Part shown: in pieces, positions 16,701-23,127 of the stretch
How positions within the stretch are numbered: the stretch's first letter is position 1
Layout: every line of letters starts with the position of its first letter
Origin: a virus
Virus record (IMG/VR): IMGVR_UViG_3300046168_000004
Coordinates: 1 to 32,453 of that record
Strand: one strand, 5' to 3'
Length of the DNA: 32,453 nucleotides
The notes under the pieces: generated by a model
Databases searched by the model: none
Told to the model about the DNA's origin: nothing
What the model saw: only the letters and a program-made list of their open reading frames with translations
Translations under genes and position numbers: made by a program

Positions 16701-17923
16701 ATATATCGATACAGCCTACAAAAAAACTTTACCTAGATGGTGGTAATGATACTTATATAGACGAAGTTGCAGCTAACACTATAGCTTTTAATAGTGGTGG
16801 AGCTGAGAGACTCAGAATTACAAGTGGCGGCAATGTGCAAATAGCTGATTCTGGCAAGTTGGTAACTAAAAAAACTTCAGGCGAAGTAATAAGGTTTGAA
16901 AGATCAAGCGATGATTTAAGATATTCTTCAATCCATGCAAATAGTACAGATGGCGGTGGTGCTTTTATACAATTTAAAGTACATACAGGAGCTAGTGCCA
17001 CTTCTACTGCCGATGTAATGACTTTAATGGGTAGTGGACGTTGTGGAATTGGTACTTCTTCCCCAGCAACACCGCTTCACATTGAAAGCACATCAATACC
17101 GCAATTAAGAGTTGCTTACAATGGTAGTAATTATCAGAATATAAGCTATGAAGGAAGCGATATTTATGGTGGATCACAAACCTTTAAAATAGCTGGTAGT
17201 GAGAAAATGAGACTGGATTCTTCAGGCAATCTTGGGTTGGGGACTTCTTCACCAAGAGTTTTAACTGGTCAAAAAAGTTTAACTATTAATGCTAGTGTTC
17301 CAAGAATTGATTTTAAAGTAGGAGATGCCTTTAAACATGCGATATTAGCTGAAGCTGAATATTTAGAAATTTCTGCTGATCCTGACAATAATCAAGCTAA
17401 TTCATTCATTATATTTAGAGTAGATAACAGCGAGAGCATGCGTATAGATTCTTCAGGCAGCTTAATTGTGGGCGGATCGTCAGTTGGTGCTGAAAATAGT
17501 GCAGGAATTGACTCAAGTGGTATTATCACTATTTCTAGAGCTAGTGGTGTTGGTAGAAACATGATGCTCTTTAAAAATGGCGGATCTGATGTTGGCTCAA
17601 TATCAAGTAATACAAGTTCAACAGCCTACAACACATCTTCAGATGCAAGACTCAAAGACGTTACAGGCGAAGCAAGAGGTTTAGAAGTAATTAACGAACT
17701 TAACCCAGTAGCTTACAACTGGAAAGCCGATGGTAATGCAGACGAAGGTTTAATAGCTCAAGAGGTTATGGACATAGTGCCAAATGCTGTATCAGGTTCA
17801 GAAGAAGATATGTACCAAATGGATTACAGTAAATTAGTAGTGCATTTAGTTGCAGGTATGAAAGAACAACAAACACAAATAGAAGAATTAAAAACAGAAA
17901 TTCAAAACCTTAAAGGAGAATAA
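13748..17923 (+). CDS. Tail fibre with S74 self-cleaving chaperone
   Basis: At 1,391 residues this is about 13% of the genome. The N-terminus (MAQATDYNLANQTGADFRAE, then LWVDTSSNVLKIRNAANNAW) is an attachment domain seen in many aquatic phages. The long middle has repeated units: LDTDDIGEGS twice, and several G-[IL]-G-x-[ST]-x-P turns (GLGTSSP three times in related form) between beta segments, typical of trimeric fibres. The C-terminus (SDARLK, YNWKADG, EGLIAQEVMDIVPNAV) is a peptidase S74 domain; the Ser and Lys of SDARLK are the catalytic pair that release the chaperone after the trimer folds. The last 25 residues form a coiled coil. AGGAT before the ATG is the SD. Confidence 0.92.
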   Translation: MAQATDYNLANQTGADFRAELNEILAASVSLNSGSSEPTTMYAHQLWVDTSSNVLKIRNAANNAWLTTGVSITASNTFDINAGTINGITSLSFSSGATVASILDEDNLSSDSATALATQQSIKAYVDSQVTAQDLDITDGSSTIAIDLDSETLSLLGGTGITSTASGNGVTFAIGQSVGTSDNVVFNQVTGALVGNASTATTLATARTISGVSFDGSANITLDTDDIGEGSNKYFTAERVDDQVNTLLTAGANISLTYDDAGGTLTIANTNSADITSVVAGDGLTGGGTSGAVTLAVGVDGSSIEINSDALRVKASGITNAMLGGSIANNKLANSSVTINSNSLSLGGTLTLDTDDIGEGSSNLYYTDARANSAIDARVTNTFINNLSGVVADTATALATARTIALSGDVVGSVSFDGTSDVTISSTIQANSVALGTDTTGNYVATITGTANKVSVSGSGSETAGVTLSLPDDVQIADSLTVAGNLTVNGDLTYLDTTNLKIEDNLFELNANLTGSPVNDSGMLINRGNQNNGVFMWDESADKFTMGLTTADGTSTGNITLASLGTLVANLEGNVTGTIQTAAQGNITSLGTLTGLTVDAGSSGMIDFGDVTSAYGRLYADSTGTYIGSKSNHNLILRSNHTAALTLDTSQNATFAGTINSGAITTTGNINLGDNDKAIFGAGSDLQIYHDGANSFIEDTDIGSLFLKTNGAGVYLYSGSEALATFNSNGANNFYYDNALKLSTTATGIQVTGTAVATNMQVSNGGKYIFGAENTRITGEVDGNGKIRLFTGGTEKVIIDGSNVGIGVSDPDADLEVRGSTVISTASDGVNSILMGLSGSNRTTIQLDTADTTHTNRQWGLTNIAGDFYIGRHGLGVMTMKNDGKVGIDCTPTEKLTVNGALAITGALVDDRTSTAAMDFSSGVTRFVSYGASGTGGIFAFRTASGGASSTEKMRLDASGNLGLGTSSPQQKLHVVGGQARFDDHISIQPTKKLYLDGGNDTYIDEVAANTIAFNSGGAERLRITSGGNVQIADSGKLVTKKTSGEVIRFERSSDDLRYSSIHANSTDGGGAFIQFKVHTGASATSTADVMTLMGSGRCGIGTSSPATPLHIESTSIPQLRVAYNGSNYQNISYEGSDIYGGSQTFKIAGSEKMRLDSSGNLGLGTSSPRVLTGQKSLTINASVPRIDFKVGDAFKHAILAEAEYLEISADPDNNQANSFIIFRVDNSESMRIDSSGSLIVGGSSVGAENSAGIDSSGIITISRASGVGRNMMLFKNGGSDVGSISSNTSSTAYNTSSDARLKDVTGEARGLEVINELNPVAYNWKADGNADEGLIAQEVMDIVPNAVSGSEEDMYQMDYSKLVVHLVAGMKEQQTQIEELKTEIQNLKGE
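16601..16650 (+). repeat. Direct repeat in tail fibre, copy 1
   Basis: This 50-base stretch matches 17201-17250 with four mismatches. It encodes KMRLDASGNLGLGTSSP. The words are repeated at DNA level in a region where other fibre units have drifted, which suggests recent duplication or gene conversion between adjacent fibre units. Confidence 0.75.
17201..17250 (+). repeat. Direct repeat in tail fibre, copy 2
   Basis: This is the second copy of the 50-base repeat, encoding KMRLDSSGNLGLGTSSP, exactly 600 bases after the first. A shorter and more diverged cousin occurs near 17436 (MRIDSSGSL). The 600-base period equals 200 residues, so the unit duplicated could be a whole fibre segment. Confidence 0.75.
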
Positions 17924-17924
17924 A

Positions 17925-18098
17925 ATGGATTTTATATTAGAAACGATTACAAAAATAACTTATATAGTAACAGCAGCATCTATTATTGCAGCTTTTACTG
18001 AGTCTAAAAAAGATGATATATGGATTGATAAGCTATTAAGTTATGTAGACTTATTAGCATTGAATTTTAAAATAACTATAAACAGAAAGGAGAAATAA
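17925..18098 (+). CDS. Small membrane protein, possible lysis factor
   Basis: This 57-residue protein follows AAAGGAG with ideal spacing. One membrane helix (ITYIVTAASIIAAFT, residues about 11-25) is followed by a charged stretch (ESKKDDIW) and an amphipathic helix (LSYVDLLALNFKIT). Small proteins of this kind are common after the fibre genes of aquatic phages. A holin-like or spanin-like role is possible, but the proper holin candidate is at 18907. Confidence 0.72.
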   Translation: MDFILETITKITYIVTAASIIAAFTESKKDDIWIDKLLSYVDLLALNFKITINRKEK

Positions 18099-18099
18099 A

Positions 18100-18414
18100 A
18101 TGGATTGGGATTGTAAAACAGTAGACGTATATACACACGAACAAGATGGACATGAAGAAGTAATTTGGAATGTGCATTGGCGTGTATCAAAAGAAGATGG
18201 AGACTATATGGGATCAGCTTATGGTACTCAGTCTTTAAATACAGAAGATATACAAGACTTTAAACCTTTTGATGAAGTAACTTCAGCAATGATAGAGGGT
18301 TGGGTTAAAGATGCTATGGGTGAAGAAGCTGTTACTGCTTTAGAAGCATCTTTAGATAATCAAATAGAAGATGAAAAAAATCCAAGCTCTGTAACCAAAA
18401 CTATAGAAAATTAA
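18100..18414 (+). CDS. Conserved small phage protein, DUF7936-like
   Basis: The 104-residue protein has VIWNVHWRVSKEDGDYMGSA, YGTQSL and IEGWVKDAMGEEAVTALEAS, a pattern I associate with a phage family lying between fibre and lysis genes (V-x-N-V-H-W-R ... Y-G-T ... W-V-K-D-A-x-G). Its function is not known. AAAGGAG (18087-18093) is an excellent SD. The C-terminal tail (QIEDEKNPSSVT) is polar. Confidence 0.72.
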   Translation: MDWDCKTVDVYTHEQDGHEEVIWNVHWRVSKEDGDYMGSAYGTQSLNTEDIQDFKPFDEVTSAMIEGWVKDAMGEEAVTALEASLDNQIEDEKNPSSVTKTIEN

Positions 18415-18451
18415 TATATAATTTAATTTTAATAATTATATGGAGATATAA

Positions 18452-18706
18452 ATGAGTGAAGAAGATACTAAGATGGAAAACCAAGAACCAGTAATAATCA
18501 ATTTTAATGGAACTGAATATAGAGCTTCTGATCTAAATGAAGATCAGCTAGGTTTAGCAGCTAAATTAAATGTTGCTGGTAAAAAATTAGCTAGACTGCA
18601 AGATGCTTATGATGATTATGTAATAACTAATGAATATAAAAACTTAGTTATTGAATCTTTTGATAAAGCTATAAATGCAGAAGCAGAGGTTGTAGAAGAA
18701 GAATAA
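18452..18706 (+). CDS. Small unknown protein before the lysis genes
   Basis: The 84-residue acidic protein starts after GGAG with good spacing. Residues 13-30 (VIINFNGTEYRASDLNED) and a following helix pair (AAKLNVAGKKLARLQDAYDD) look like small proteins seen in the same place in other marine phages. No catalytic motif is seen. The stop overlaps the next start (ATAATGG). Confidence 0.6.
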   Translation: MSEEDTKMENQEPVIINFNGTEYRASDLNEDQLGLAAKLNVAGKKLARLQDAYDDYVITNEYKNLVIESFDKAINAEAEVVEEE

Positions 18707-18906
18707 TGGCTACGCGTAAGACTGCTAATGACGTTCATGCAGACCTAAGAGTCCATGAACGCGAGTGTCAGGAAAGGTGGAAAACTATATACAAAAAAAC
18801 TGATAACTTACAAGAATCAGTTGATAGCATGAAAATATGGCTTCTTGGCGGTCTTACAACAATCGTTGGTTCTCTTATCACCCTGATAATAAAAACATCA
18901 ATCTAA
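18706..18906 (+). CDS. Small membrane-anchored protein, XhlA-like
   Basis: The 66-residue protein has a polar N-terminal helix (DVHADLRVHERECQERWKTI), a coiled-coil stretch (YKKTDNLQESVDSMK) and a C-terminal membrane helix (IWLLGGLTTIVGSLITLIIK). This is the architecture of XhlA/haemolysin-type lysis accessory proteins. It directly precedes the holin candidate with no gap. Role in lysis is inferred from layout and position. Confidence 0.68.
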   Translation: MATRKTANDVHADLRVHERECQERWKTIYKKTDNLQESVDSMKIWLLGGLTTIVGSLITLIIKTSI

Positions 18907-19281
18907 ATGTTAGATAAACTTATTGAACCTGTTAGTCATATTGTTGACAAACTTGTTTCTGATAAAGATTTAAAAATTAAACTATCACATGAAATAGAAA
19001 AAGAAATTATTTCTCTGAATAGATCACAATTGGAAGTTAATAAAGTTGAAGCAAAACACAATAATATTTTTGTTGCAGGCTGGCGCCCATTTATTGGTTG
19101 GATATGTGGTCTTTCAATCGCTTATCATTTTATCTTAGAGCCTGTAATTCAATATATTCTTATAATTAACAATATTAACTTTGACACTCCTGAATTTGAT
19201 TTTAGTCAATTATCAACAATAGTTATGGCCATGCTTGGTATGTCTACATTACGCACATACGAAAAAACAAAACAACAATGA
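18907..19281 (+). CDS. Holin, GTA 3TM-like
   Basis: The 124-residue protein matches the GTA_holin_3TM family: a polar N-terminus, then WRPFIGWICGLSIAYHFILE, a second hydrophobic stretch (VIQYILIINNINF) and a third (STIVMAMLGMSTLRTYEKTK). The R-P-x-x-G-W and L-G-M-S-x-x-R-T-x-E-K motifs are characteristic. It would form lesions in the inner membrane to let the endolysin out. Its last 4 bases overlap the endolysin start. Confidence 0.82.
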   Translation: MLDKLIEPVSHIVDKLVSDKDLKIKLSHEIEKEIISLNRSQLEVNKVEAKHNNIFVAGWRPFIGWICGLSIAYHFILEPVIQYILIINNINFDTPEFDFSQLSTIVMAMLGMSTLRTYEKTKQQ

Positions 19282-19724
19282 AAGATATTATTAAAAATAG
19301 ATTAATTGATTGGGAAGGTATGGTGTTAAAACCGTATGAATGCTCGCAAGGTTATACAAGTATTGGAGTAGGAAGAAATATTGAAACTAATGGTATTTCA
19401 AAAGAAGAAGCTATGCATTTATTAGATAATGATATTAAAAGCGTTATACAAAGTTTAGATAAGCATTGGCCTATATATAAAACATTCCCTGAAAGAGCAC
19501 AGATGGTCTGTATTGATTTAGTTTTTAATATGGGTATATATACATGGTTATCATTTCGTAAAACGCGTAGCTACATGGAATTAAAAGAATGGGATAAAGC
19601 CGGAGACGAATTATTAAATTCTAAATATGCACAACAAGTTGGAAGACGTGCAATATTTAATTCAGAAGAGTTAAAAAAATGCCAACTAAAACATCAGAAG
19701 ACCATCAAAATAACTCAAGACTAG
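19278..19724 (+). CDS. Endolysin, T4-type lysozyme (GH24)
   Basis: The 148-residue muramidase has the GH24 active-site run EGMVLKPYECSQGYTSIGVG. Glu13 matches catalytic Glu11 of T4 lysozyme, but the position of T4 Asp20 is Cys22 and that of Thr26 is Ser28; Cys at the Asp position is known in other phage endolysins. The rest (RAQMVCIDLVFNMG, SKYAQQVGRRA) agrees with the family. There is no signal peptide or N-terminal membrane helix, so it depends on the holin just upstream. Its 3' end overlaps the next gene by 46 bases. Confidence 0.9.
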   Translation: MKDIIKNRLIDWEGMVLKPYECSQGYTSIGVGRNIETNGISKEEAMHLLDNDIKSVIQSLDKHWPIYKTFPERAQMVCIDLVFNMGIYTWLSFRKTRSYMELKEWDKAGDELLNSKYAQQVGRRAIFNSEELKKCQLKHQKTIKITQD

Positions 19725-20131
19725 GAGCTTTAGCAGAGTCATTAGTTCAATCATTTCTTTTAGAATATTGTGATTTTTGTTTCCCTTGCCAAGAAAAACA
19801 TCCGGCTGATTTAGTTTGTGAATTAGGATCTGCTATGTATACTGTTCAAGTAAAATCTAGAAATAGAAGTCCAGAAGGTAAATATGTGTATGCTACAGAA
19901 AACAGTAGAACACAATCAGAAATTTATAAAAATTATAATTGCTCTATTATTGCTTTTGTTTTTTTTCCTGATAAGCGTATATATTTTATGCATAACAACA
20001 GTTCACAAACTTACTTTACCTTTAATCAAGCTGCAATAACTCCTACAATGGAATTAGATTCTTTTCAAGCAACTTTAAATAGTTTGTCTTCTGTCCCTGT
20101 TATGAGACCTTTATTAGAAGAGGCCGATTAA
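19679..20131 (+). CDS. PD-(D/E)XK nuclease-like protein
   Basis: The 150-residue protein fits the PD-(D/E)XK fold: a helix with Glu20 (LGALAESLVQSFLLEY), Asp44 in HPADLVCE and Gln57-Val-Lys59 in YTVQVKSR. The Q-x-K form of the last motif is used in several archaeal and phage members. The remaining region (SIIAFVFFPDKRIYFMHNNS) is a typical beta extension. Its location between the endolysin and the early promoter, with a long overlap into the endolysin, is unusual. It may cleave host or branched DNA, or be an anti-competitor or homing nuclease. Confidence 0.6.
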   Translation: MPTKTSEDHQNNSRLGALAESLVQSFLLEYCDFCFPCQEKHPADLVCELGSAMYTVQVKSRNRSPEGKYVYATENSRTQSEIYKNYNCSIIAFVFFPDKRIYFMHNNSSQTYFTFNQAAITPTMELDSFQATLNSLSSVPVMRPLLEEAD

Positions 20132-20180
20132 AATATGGAGGTTAGAGAGTAGGAGTATTTTTATTTTTTATCGACCTCTT
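20118..20180 (+). terminator. Long-range hairpin at the end of the late operon
   Basis: AAGAGGCCGAT (20118-20128) pairs with ATCGACCTCTT (20170-20180) over 11 bp with one mismatch. The loop is about 40 bases and contains purine-rich GGAGG. A T-rich tail (TATTATTCTATT) follows. It lies between the last lysis-region gene and the early promoter, where a terminator would be expected. The long loop makes it a weak or conditional one. Confidence 0.35.
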
Positions 20181-20214
20181 TATTATTCTATTGTATCTAC
20201 TATAAATATTACAT

Positions 20215-20300
20215 GAATAAATATATATAAAAAAGTATACTTTTATATATAAAGCGTGTAGAATAGACTCATGTTAAACAAAATTAAGGAGTTAAATAAC
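20215..20300 (+). promoter_or_regulatory. Early promoter and leader, copy 1
   Basis: This copy is almost identical to 30252-30336. It holds the palindrome AAAAGTATACTTTT (20231-20244) flanked by TATATA on both sides, a -10-like TAGAAT (20259-20264), and a leader ending in AAGGAG (20286-20291) nine bases before ATG 20301. The palindrome covers the -35 position, so it may be an operator or a binding site for a phage-recruited activator. An upstream ATG at 20271 in the same frame also exists, close to the expected transcript start. This promoter would drive the early and replication genes. Confidence 0.7.
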
Positions 20301-20552
20301 ATGACTAGAACACAAAATTCAATACACAACGAATGGGATGAAGATATAGATTTTGCAATAAGCAAACTAGAAATGCTTAAAACAAAACTAAACAGAATTA
20401 AAAATCAGGCTACCATGCTTGGATTACATGATTTAGATTTACCTAAAGCATTAGATAATTTTGCAGAATATGAATTAAATGAATTTCATAGATCATTAGA
20501 GCCAGTTTTTCAAACTGTTGGAACTACATTTGAGGTGCAATACAATGACTAG
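20301..20552 (+). CDS. First gene of the early operon, unknown
   Basis: Start ATG 20301 has an ideal SD (AAGGAG, 9 bases); ATG 20271 would add ten residues (MLNKIKELNN) encoded by the shared leader. The 83-residue product is helical and acidic: DFAISKLEMLKTKLNRIKNQ, then LHDLDLPKALDNFAEYELNE. No family is recognised. A first gene under an early promoter is often a host-takeover factor. Its last 8 bases overlap the next start. Confidence 0.68.
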   Translation: MTRTQNSIHNEWDEDIDFAISKLEMLKTKLNRIKNQATMLGLHDLDLPKALDNFAEYELNEFHRSLEPVFQTVGTTFEVQYND

Positions 20553-20697
20553 ATACACACTAGAAGTACAACTACCCAGCATAGGTTGGGTGGTTGCTAT
20601 TAAAACCAGCGACATATTTTATATGGCTAACAAAAGAGCTAGATTAATCAAGCAAGGTCATACAGTTAAATTAACTAAAACTAAAGGGAGTAAATAA
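20545..20697 (+). CDS. Unknown 50-residue protein
   Basis: A tiny basic protein from ATG 20545, reading MTRYTLEVQLPSIGWVVAIK, then NKRARLIKQGHTVKLTK. It has a short strand-helix-strand pattern and a basic end (KTKGSK). It overlaps the gene before by 8 bases and shares its last base with the next start. GAGGTGCAATACA before the ATG is a plausible SD. No function can be given. Confidence 0.55.
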   Translation: MTRYTLEVQLPSIGWVVAIKTSDIFYMANKRARLIKQGHTVKLTKTKGSK

Positions 20698-20930
20698 TGG
20701 CTAAAGTAAAAATGCACCCAAGTGTTCAAAAAGAAATTAGAGCATTAAATCTTGATGACCTATATGTTTTGTTTGAAGCATGTATTTCTAATAAAAATAT
20801 CCATAAAGATGATAAACCTGTTCTAATTGCATACATAGAAATGAGGATTAAGAAATTGCAAAAACAAGAAGACTACAACAACAAGAGCATACCTGACTAT
20901 GAATATGTTGCTAAGTGGGGTATTAAATAA
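20697..20930 (+). CDS. Unknown early protein, 77 residues
   Basis: The protein is helical and basic (VKMHPSVQKEIRALNLDDLY, RIKKLQKQEDYNNKS). It starts after AAAGGGAG, a site identical to that of 21187 over 17 bases (20683-20699 and 21173-21189). It overlaps the next gene by one base. No motif or family is recognised. Confidence 0.6.
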   Translation: MAKVKMHPSVQKEIRALNLDDLYVLFEACISNKNIHKDDKPVLIAYIEMRIKKLQKQEDYNNKSIPDYEYVAKWGIK

Positions 20931-21187
20931 TGAACCTAATGTGCAATACAAAACATGGACAAATAGAATGGAGATGGAAAGCTACTGGCGATCCATCCCC
21001 AGCTTATAAATCATTAAACTATCAATGGTGGATTCCTAATAAATCAGATATAGAAATTCTTGGTGTTATAGATAAGGAGACTAAGCAAGAAATTAAGAAT
21101 GAGGTTTGGGATGATATGCAAGAGGATATTCAATACACAAAAGACTTACACAAATTACATAAGCAAAATAAAAAAGGGAGTAAATAA
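20930..21187 (+). CDS. Unknown early protein, 85 residues
   Basis: The sequence has three tryptophans close together (EWRWKATGDPSPAYKSLNYQ, WWIPNKSDIE), an acidic helix (EVWDDMQEDIQYTKDL) and a basic C-terminus ending NKKGSK. The first part may be a compact beta domain. It overlaps its neighbours by one base at each end, so it is translated with them. Function unknown. Confidence 0.58.
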   Translation: MNLMCNTKHGQIEWRWKATGDPSPAYKSLNYQWWIPNKSDIEILGVIDKETKQEIKNEVWDDMQEDIQYTKDLHKLHKQNKKGSK

Positions 21188-21372
21188 TGAATGAGATAAC
21201 ATTAAACCTAGTAGGTGGTGGTCAGCTTAGATTGCCTAAAAGAATGATAAGAGGATACTACAAAGATTTTCTTAATAGCGGTATCAAGGTTCAGGTAGCT
21301 GATCCCGATAAAGAATACGAAGTTAGAGAATCTTTAATAGAGATTCAATATCTTATGGATCAGAGAGGTTAA
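21187..21372 (+). CDS. Unknown early protein, 61 residues
   Basis: A small alpha/beta protein, MNEITLNLVGGGQLRLPKRM and later DPDKEYEVRESLIEIQYLMD. It starts after AAAGGGAG with ideal spacing. No family is recognised; the strand-turn start and basic middle could bind nucleic acid, but that is a guess from composition. Confidence 0.58.
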   Translation: MNEITLNLVGGGQLRLPKRMIRGYYKDFLNSGIKVQVADPDKEYEVRESLIEIQYLMDQRG

Positions 21373-21375
21373 GCA

Positions 21376-21573
21376 ATGAATTTAAACCTTACACAGCGCA
21401 AATTAAACAAAAGTGAAGTTGAATTTTTATTATGGTTTTTATCACTAAGTAATGATAACCCATATAACCACCCTGTTGAGTATACTATGTTTCATGGTCA
21501 TGAGAACAAAGTAAATAATTTTAAAAACTTAGTTATTAAATTAAAAACAATACAAAAATCTTATTTATCATGA
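21376..21573 (+). CDS. Unknown early protein, 65 residues
   Basis: A helical protein with NLNLTQRKLNKSEVEFLLWF, then LSLSNDNPYNHPVEYTM and a basic end. AGAGAGGTTAAGCA provides a weak SD. Its stop overlaps the next start by 4 bases. No function can be assigned. Confidence 0.52.
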   Translation: MNLNLTQRKLNKSEVEFLLWFLSLSNDNPYNHPVEYTMFHGHENKVNNFKNLVIKLKTIQKSYLS

Positions 21574-21800
21574 TTCCAGTAGAAGATATACCGAAGATCA
21601 CAGAATGGTCTAATAGAATTAAATTACTTGAAGTCAACAATTGGGGTGATCATAAATACACAAAAATTATTTTTAATGATGGAACAATTAAAGTTACTGA
21701 TAGATATTTTAATAAAAAAGAAGAGATACATGTCTATCCATCTGATCTATCTTTAAGCGAAATAGCAGATTTATATTACAGGAGCAAAAATGGTAGGTAA
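21570..21800 (+). CDS. Unknown early protein, 76 residues
   Basis: A beta-rich start (KLLEVNNWGDHKYTKIIFND, then GTIKVTDRYFNKK) is followed by a short helix (DLSLSEIADLYYRS). The pattern recalls small phage accessory proteins but no family is certain. The end overlaps the exonuclease gene by 11 bases, which links their translation. Confidence 0.55.
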   Translation: MIPVEDIPKITEWSNRIKLLEVNNWGDHKYTKIIFNDGTIKVTDRYFNKKEEIHVYPSDLSLSEIADLYYRSKNGR

Positions 21801-22728
21801 AAAAACACGTTATGATCAAGCAAGTTGTTCAACTTTGCCTTATATAAAAGGCATTAGTCAGTATCAATCAAGAAATCAATGGCTTGATACTGCTATAAAA
21901 GCTAGTGAAGGAGAAATGCCTGAACAAACACCTCAGCTTATGCTGCAACGTATGGGTGATGTTTTAGAGCCAGTATTATGTGAAGAAGCAAAAAGTATAC
22001 TAGGACTAGAAAGTGTAAAAGTAGATTATGATGAACCTGTAATGCATCCTACTTTACCTTTAGCAGGGTCTTTAGACGCTACTGGCGTTGCAAATGAATT
22101 GACATTTAAAAATGGTGATCTTGATTATGTAATTATTCCTGAGCAAGAAACAATAGTATTAGATGGTCCAGGAGTTATTGAATGTAAAGCTACTCGTAAT
22201 ATTGCAACAAACGACTTAGAAGAATGGCGAGGTGTATTACAAGCAAAAGGTTTAATGGAATGTACTGGATACAGTTGGGCTGCTGTCATTGTTTTATGGC
22301 AATCAACAGATTTTAGGATTTATTTATATTCAAGAAAACCTGAATTTCAAAACGAATTGCAATCACTTGTATTAGATTTTGATCATAGAGTAAGAAACAA
22401 AGAATATTATCCACCTGAATCAACTAATGATGCTAATATAGTATACAAAAATGTTAATAAAGATATAATCAGTTTAAAGCATGAGGCAGACATTATTTGT
22501 GATTCAATTTTAAATAAAAAACTGCATATTAAAGAATTAAATAAAGATATAGATAAATATGAATTAATGTTAAAAGAATTAATACAAGACGCAGATGGAG
22601 GCCAAACAAATAATCATACAATTATGTGGCCAATGATTAACTACAAAGCTCAACCAGAGAAAATAGTTCCTGCAAAAGAAGCAAGACAAGTTAGGGCAAA
22701 AACTTTAAGGATAAAAAAACATGGATAA
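21790..22728 (+). CDS. YqaJ-like recombination exonuclease
   Basis: The 312-residue protein has the PD-(D/E)XK nuclease core of YqaJ/lambda-exonuclease type: Glu60 (RMGDVLEPVLCEEA), Asp96 (AGSLDATG), Glu131-x-Lys133 (GVIECKATR) and the Q-motif helix LQAKGLMECTGYSWAAVIVL after it. Residues about 220-280 form a coiled coil (IKELNKDIDKYELMLKELIQ), perhaps for multimer contacts. It would resect double-stranded ends for recombination and concatemer formation. No Redbeta or RecT partner is visible nearby; the SSB at 23796 is the nearest ssDNA protein. Phages of this type also use it to degrade host DNA. Confidence 0.8.
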   Translation: MVGKKTRYDQASCSTLPYIKGISQYQSRNQWLDTAIKASEGEMPEQTPQLMLQRMGDVLEPVLCEEAKSILGLESVKVDYDEPVMHPTLPLAGSLDATGVANELTFKNGDLDYVIIPEQETIVLDGPGVIECKATRNIATNDLEEWRGVLQAKGLMECTGYSWAAVIVLWQSTDFRIYLYSRKPEFQNELQSLVLDFDHRVRNKEYYPPESTNDANIVYKNVNKDIISLKHEADIICDSILNKKLHIKELNKDIDKYELMLKELIQDADGGQTNNHTIMWPMINYKAQPEKIVPAKEARQVRAKTLRIKKHG

Positions 22729-22861
22729 CAATCAAATGAAAGCAGTATGGATAAATCCAGAAATGCATAAATTATTAAAAGAATATTGTGACGAAAATGG
22801 CAAGAAAATGATTTTTGTTGTTGAACAATTATTAAAAGAAAAATTACAAGATAATGGCTAA
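22721..22861 (+). CDS. Small ribbon-helix-helix-like protein
   Basis: A 46-residue protein, QMKAVWINPEMHKLLKEYCD followed by KKMIFVVEQLLKEKLQ. A short strand, then two helices with a conserved start (K-A-V-W-I-N-P-E-x-H) is the pattern of small ribbon-helix-helix DNA-binding proteins of phages. It overlaps the exonuclease stop by 8 bases. It could be an autoregulator of the operon. Assignment is from pattern alone. Confidence 0.52.
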   Translation: MDNNQMKAVWINPEMHKLLKEYCDENGKKMIFVVEQLLKEKLQDNG

Positions 22862-22982
22862 ATGGCATGGTGGCAAAGGAAGTAAACGCAGGCCAGAAGA
22901 TAAGAAAAAAATAGATAAAAGTTGGGACAAAATATTTAAAAATGCCAGAAAAAATAAAAAAATCAATAAAGATGAGAAATAA
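22854..22982 (+). CDS. Small basic phage protein, WHGGKGS type
   Basis: The 42-residue, strongly basic protein begins MAKWHGGKGSKRRP and has SWDKIF later. This combination (W-x-G-G-K-G-S ... W-D-K-I-F) recurs in many phage genomes near replication genes, always as a very small protein of unknown function. Basic character suggests nucleic-acid binding. It overlaps both neighbours. Confidence 0.62.
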   Translation: MAKWHGGKGSKRRPEDKKKIDKSWDKIFKNARKNKKINKDEK

Positions 22983-23127
22983 ATTAACTAATAAATATGA
23001 AATACATCATTATTATTTAAAAACAGCCTCAATAATTGAATTAAGAAATATTGTAAATGATAAAAATACAAAATTAAAAATAAAAGCTAAATGTATAAAA
23101 GAACTAAATCGAAGAAAAAAAATATAA
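22972..23127 (+). CDS. Small basic protein, unknown
   Basis: I place the start at ATG 22972 (51 residues, 11-base overlap); an ATG at 22942 gives a 61-residue form with a longer overlap. The C-terminal part (KTASIIELRNIVNDKNTKLK, then IKAKCIKELNRRKK) matches a common motif of tiny phage proteins with an E-L-R-x-x-x-x-D-x-x-x-x-x-K-x-K-x-x-K-x-x-E-L-x-R-R pattern. Its function is unknown. Confidence 0.5.
   Translation: MRNKLTNKYEIHHYYLKTASIIELRNIVNDKNTKLKIKAKCIKELNRRKKI

Noticed and set aside
16601-17250. Diversity-generating retroelement variable repeats in the fibre
   Set aside because: No reverse transcriptase or template repeat with A-biased changes is present; the repeats look like segment duplication.
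21990-22005. Third copy of the GTATAC promoter element
   Set aside because: Only a short partial match inside the exonuclease coding region, with no -10 or leader following.
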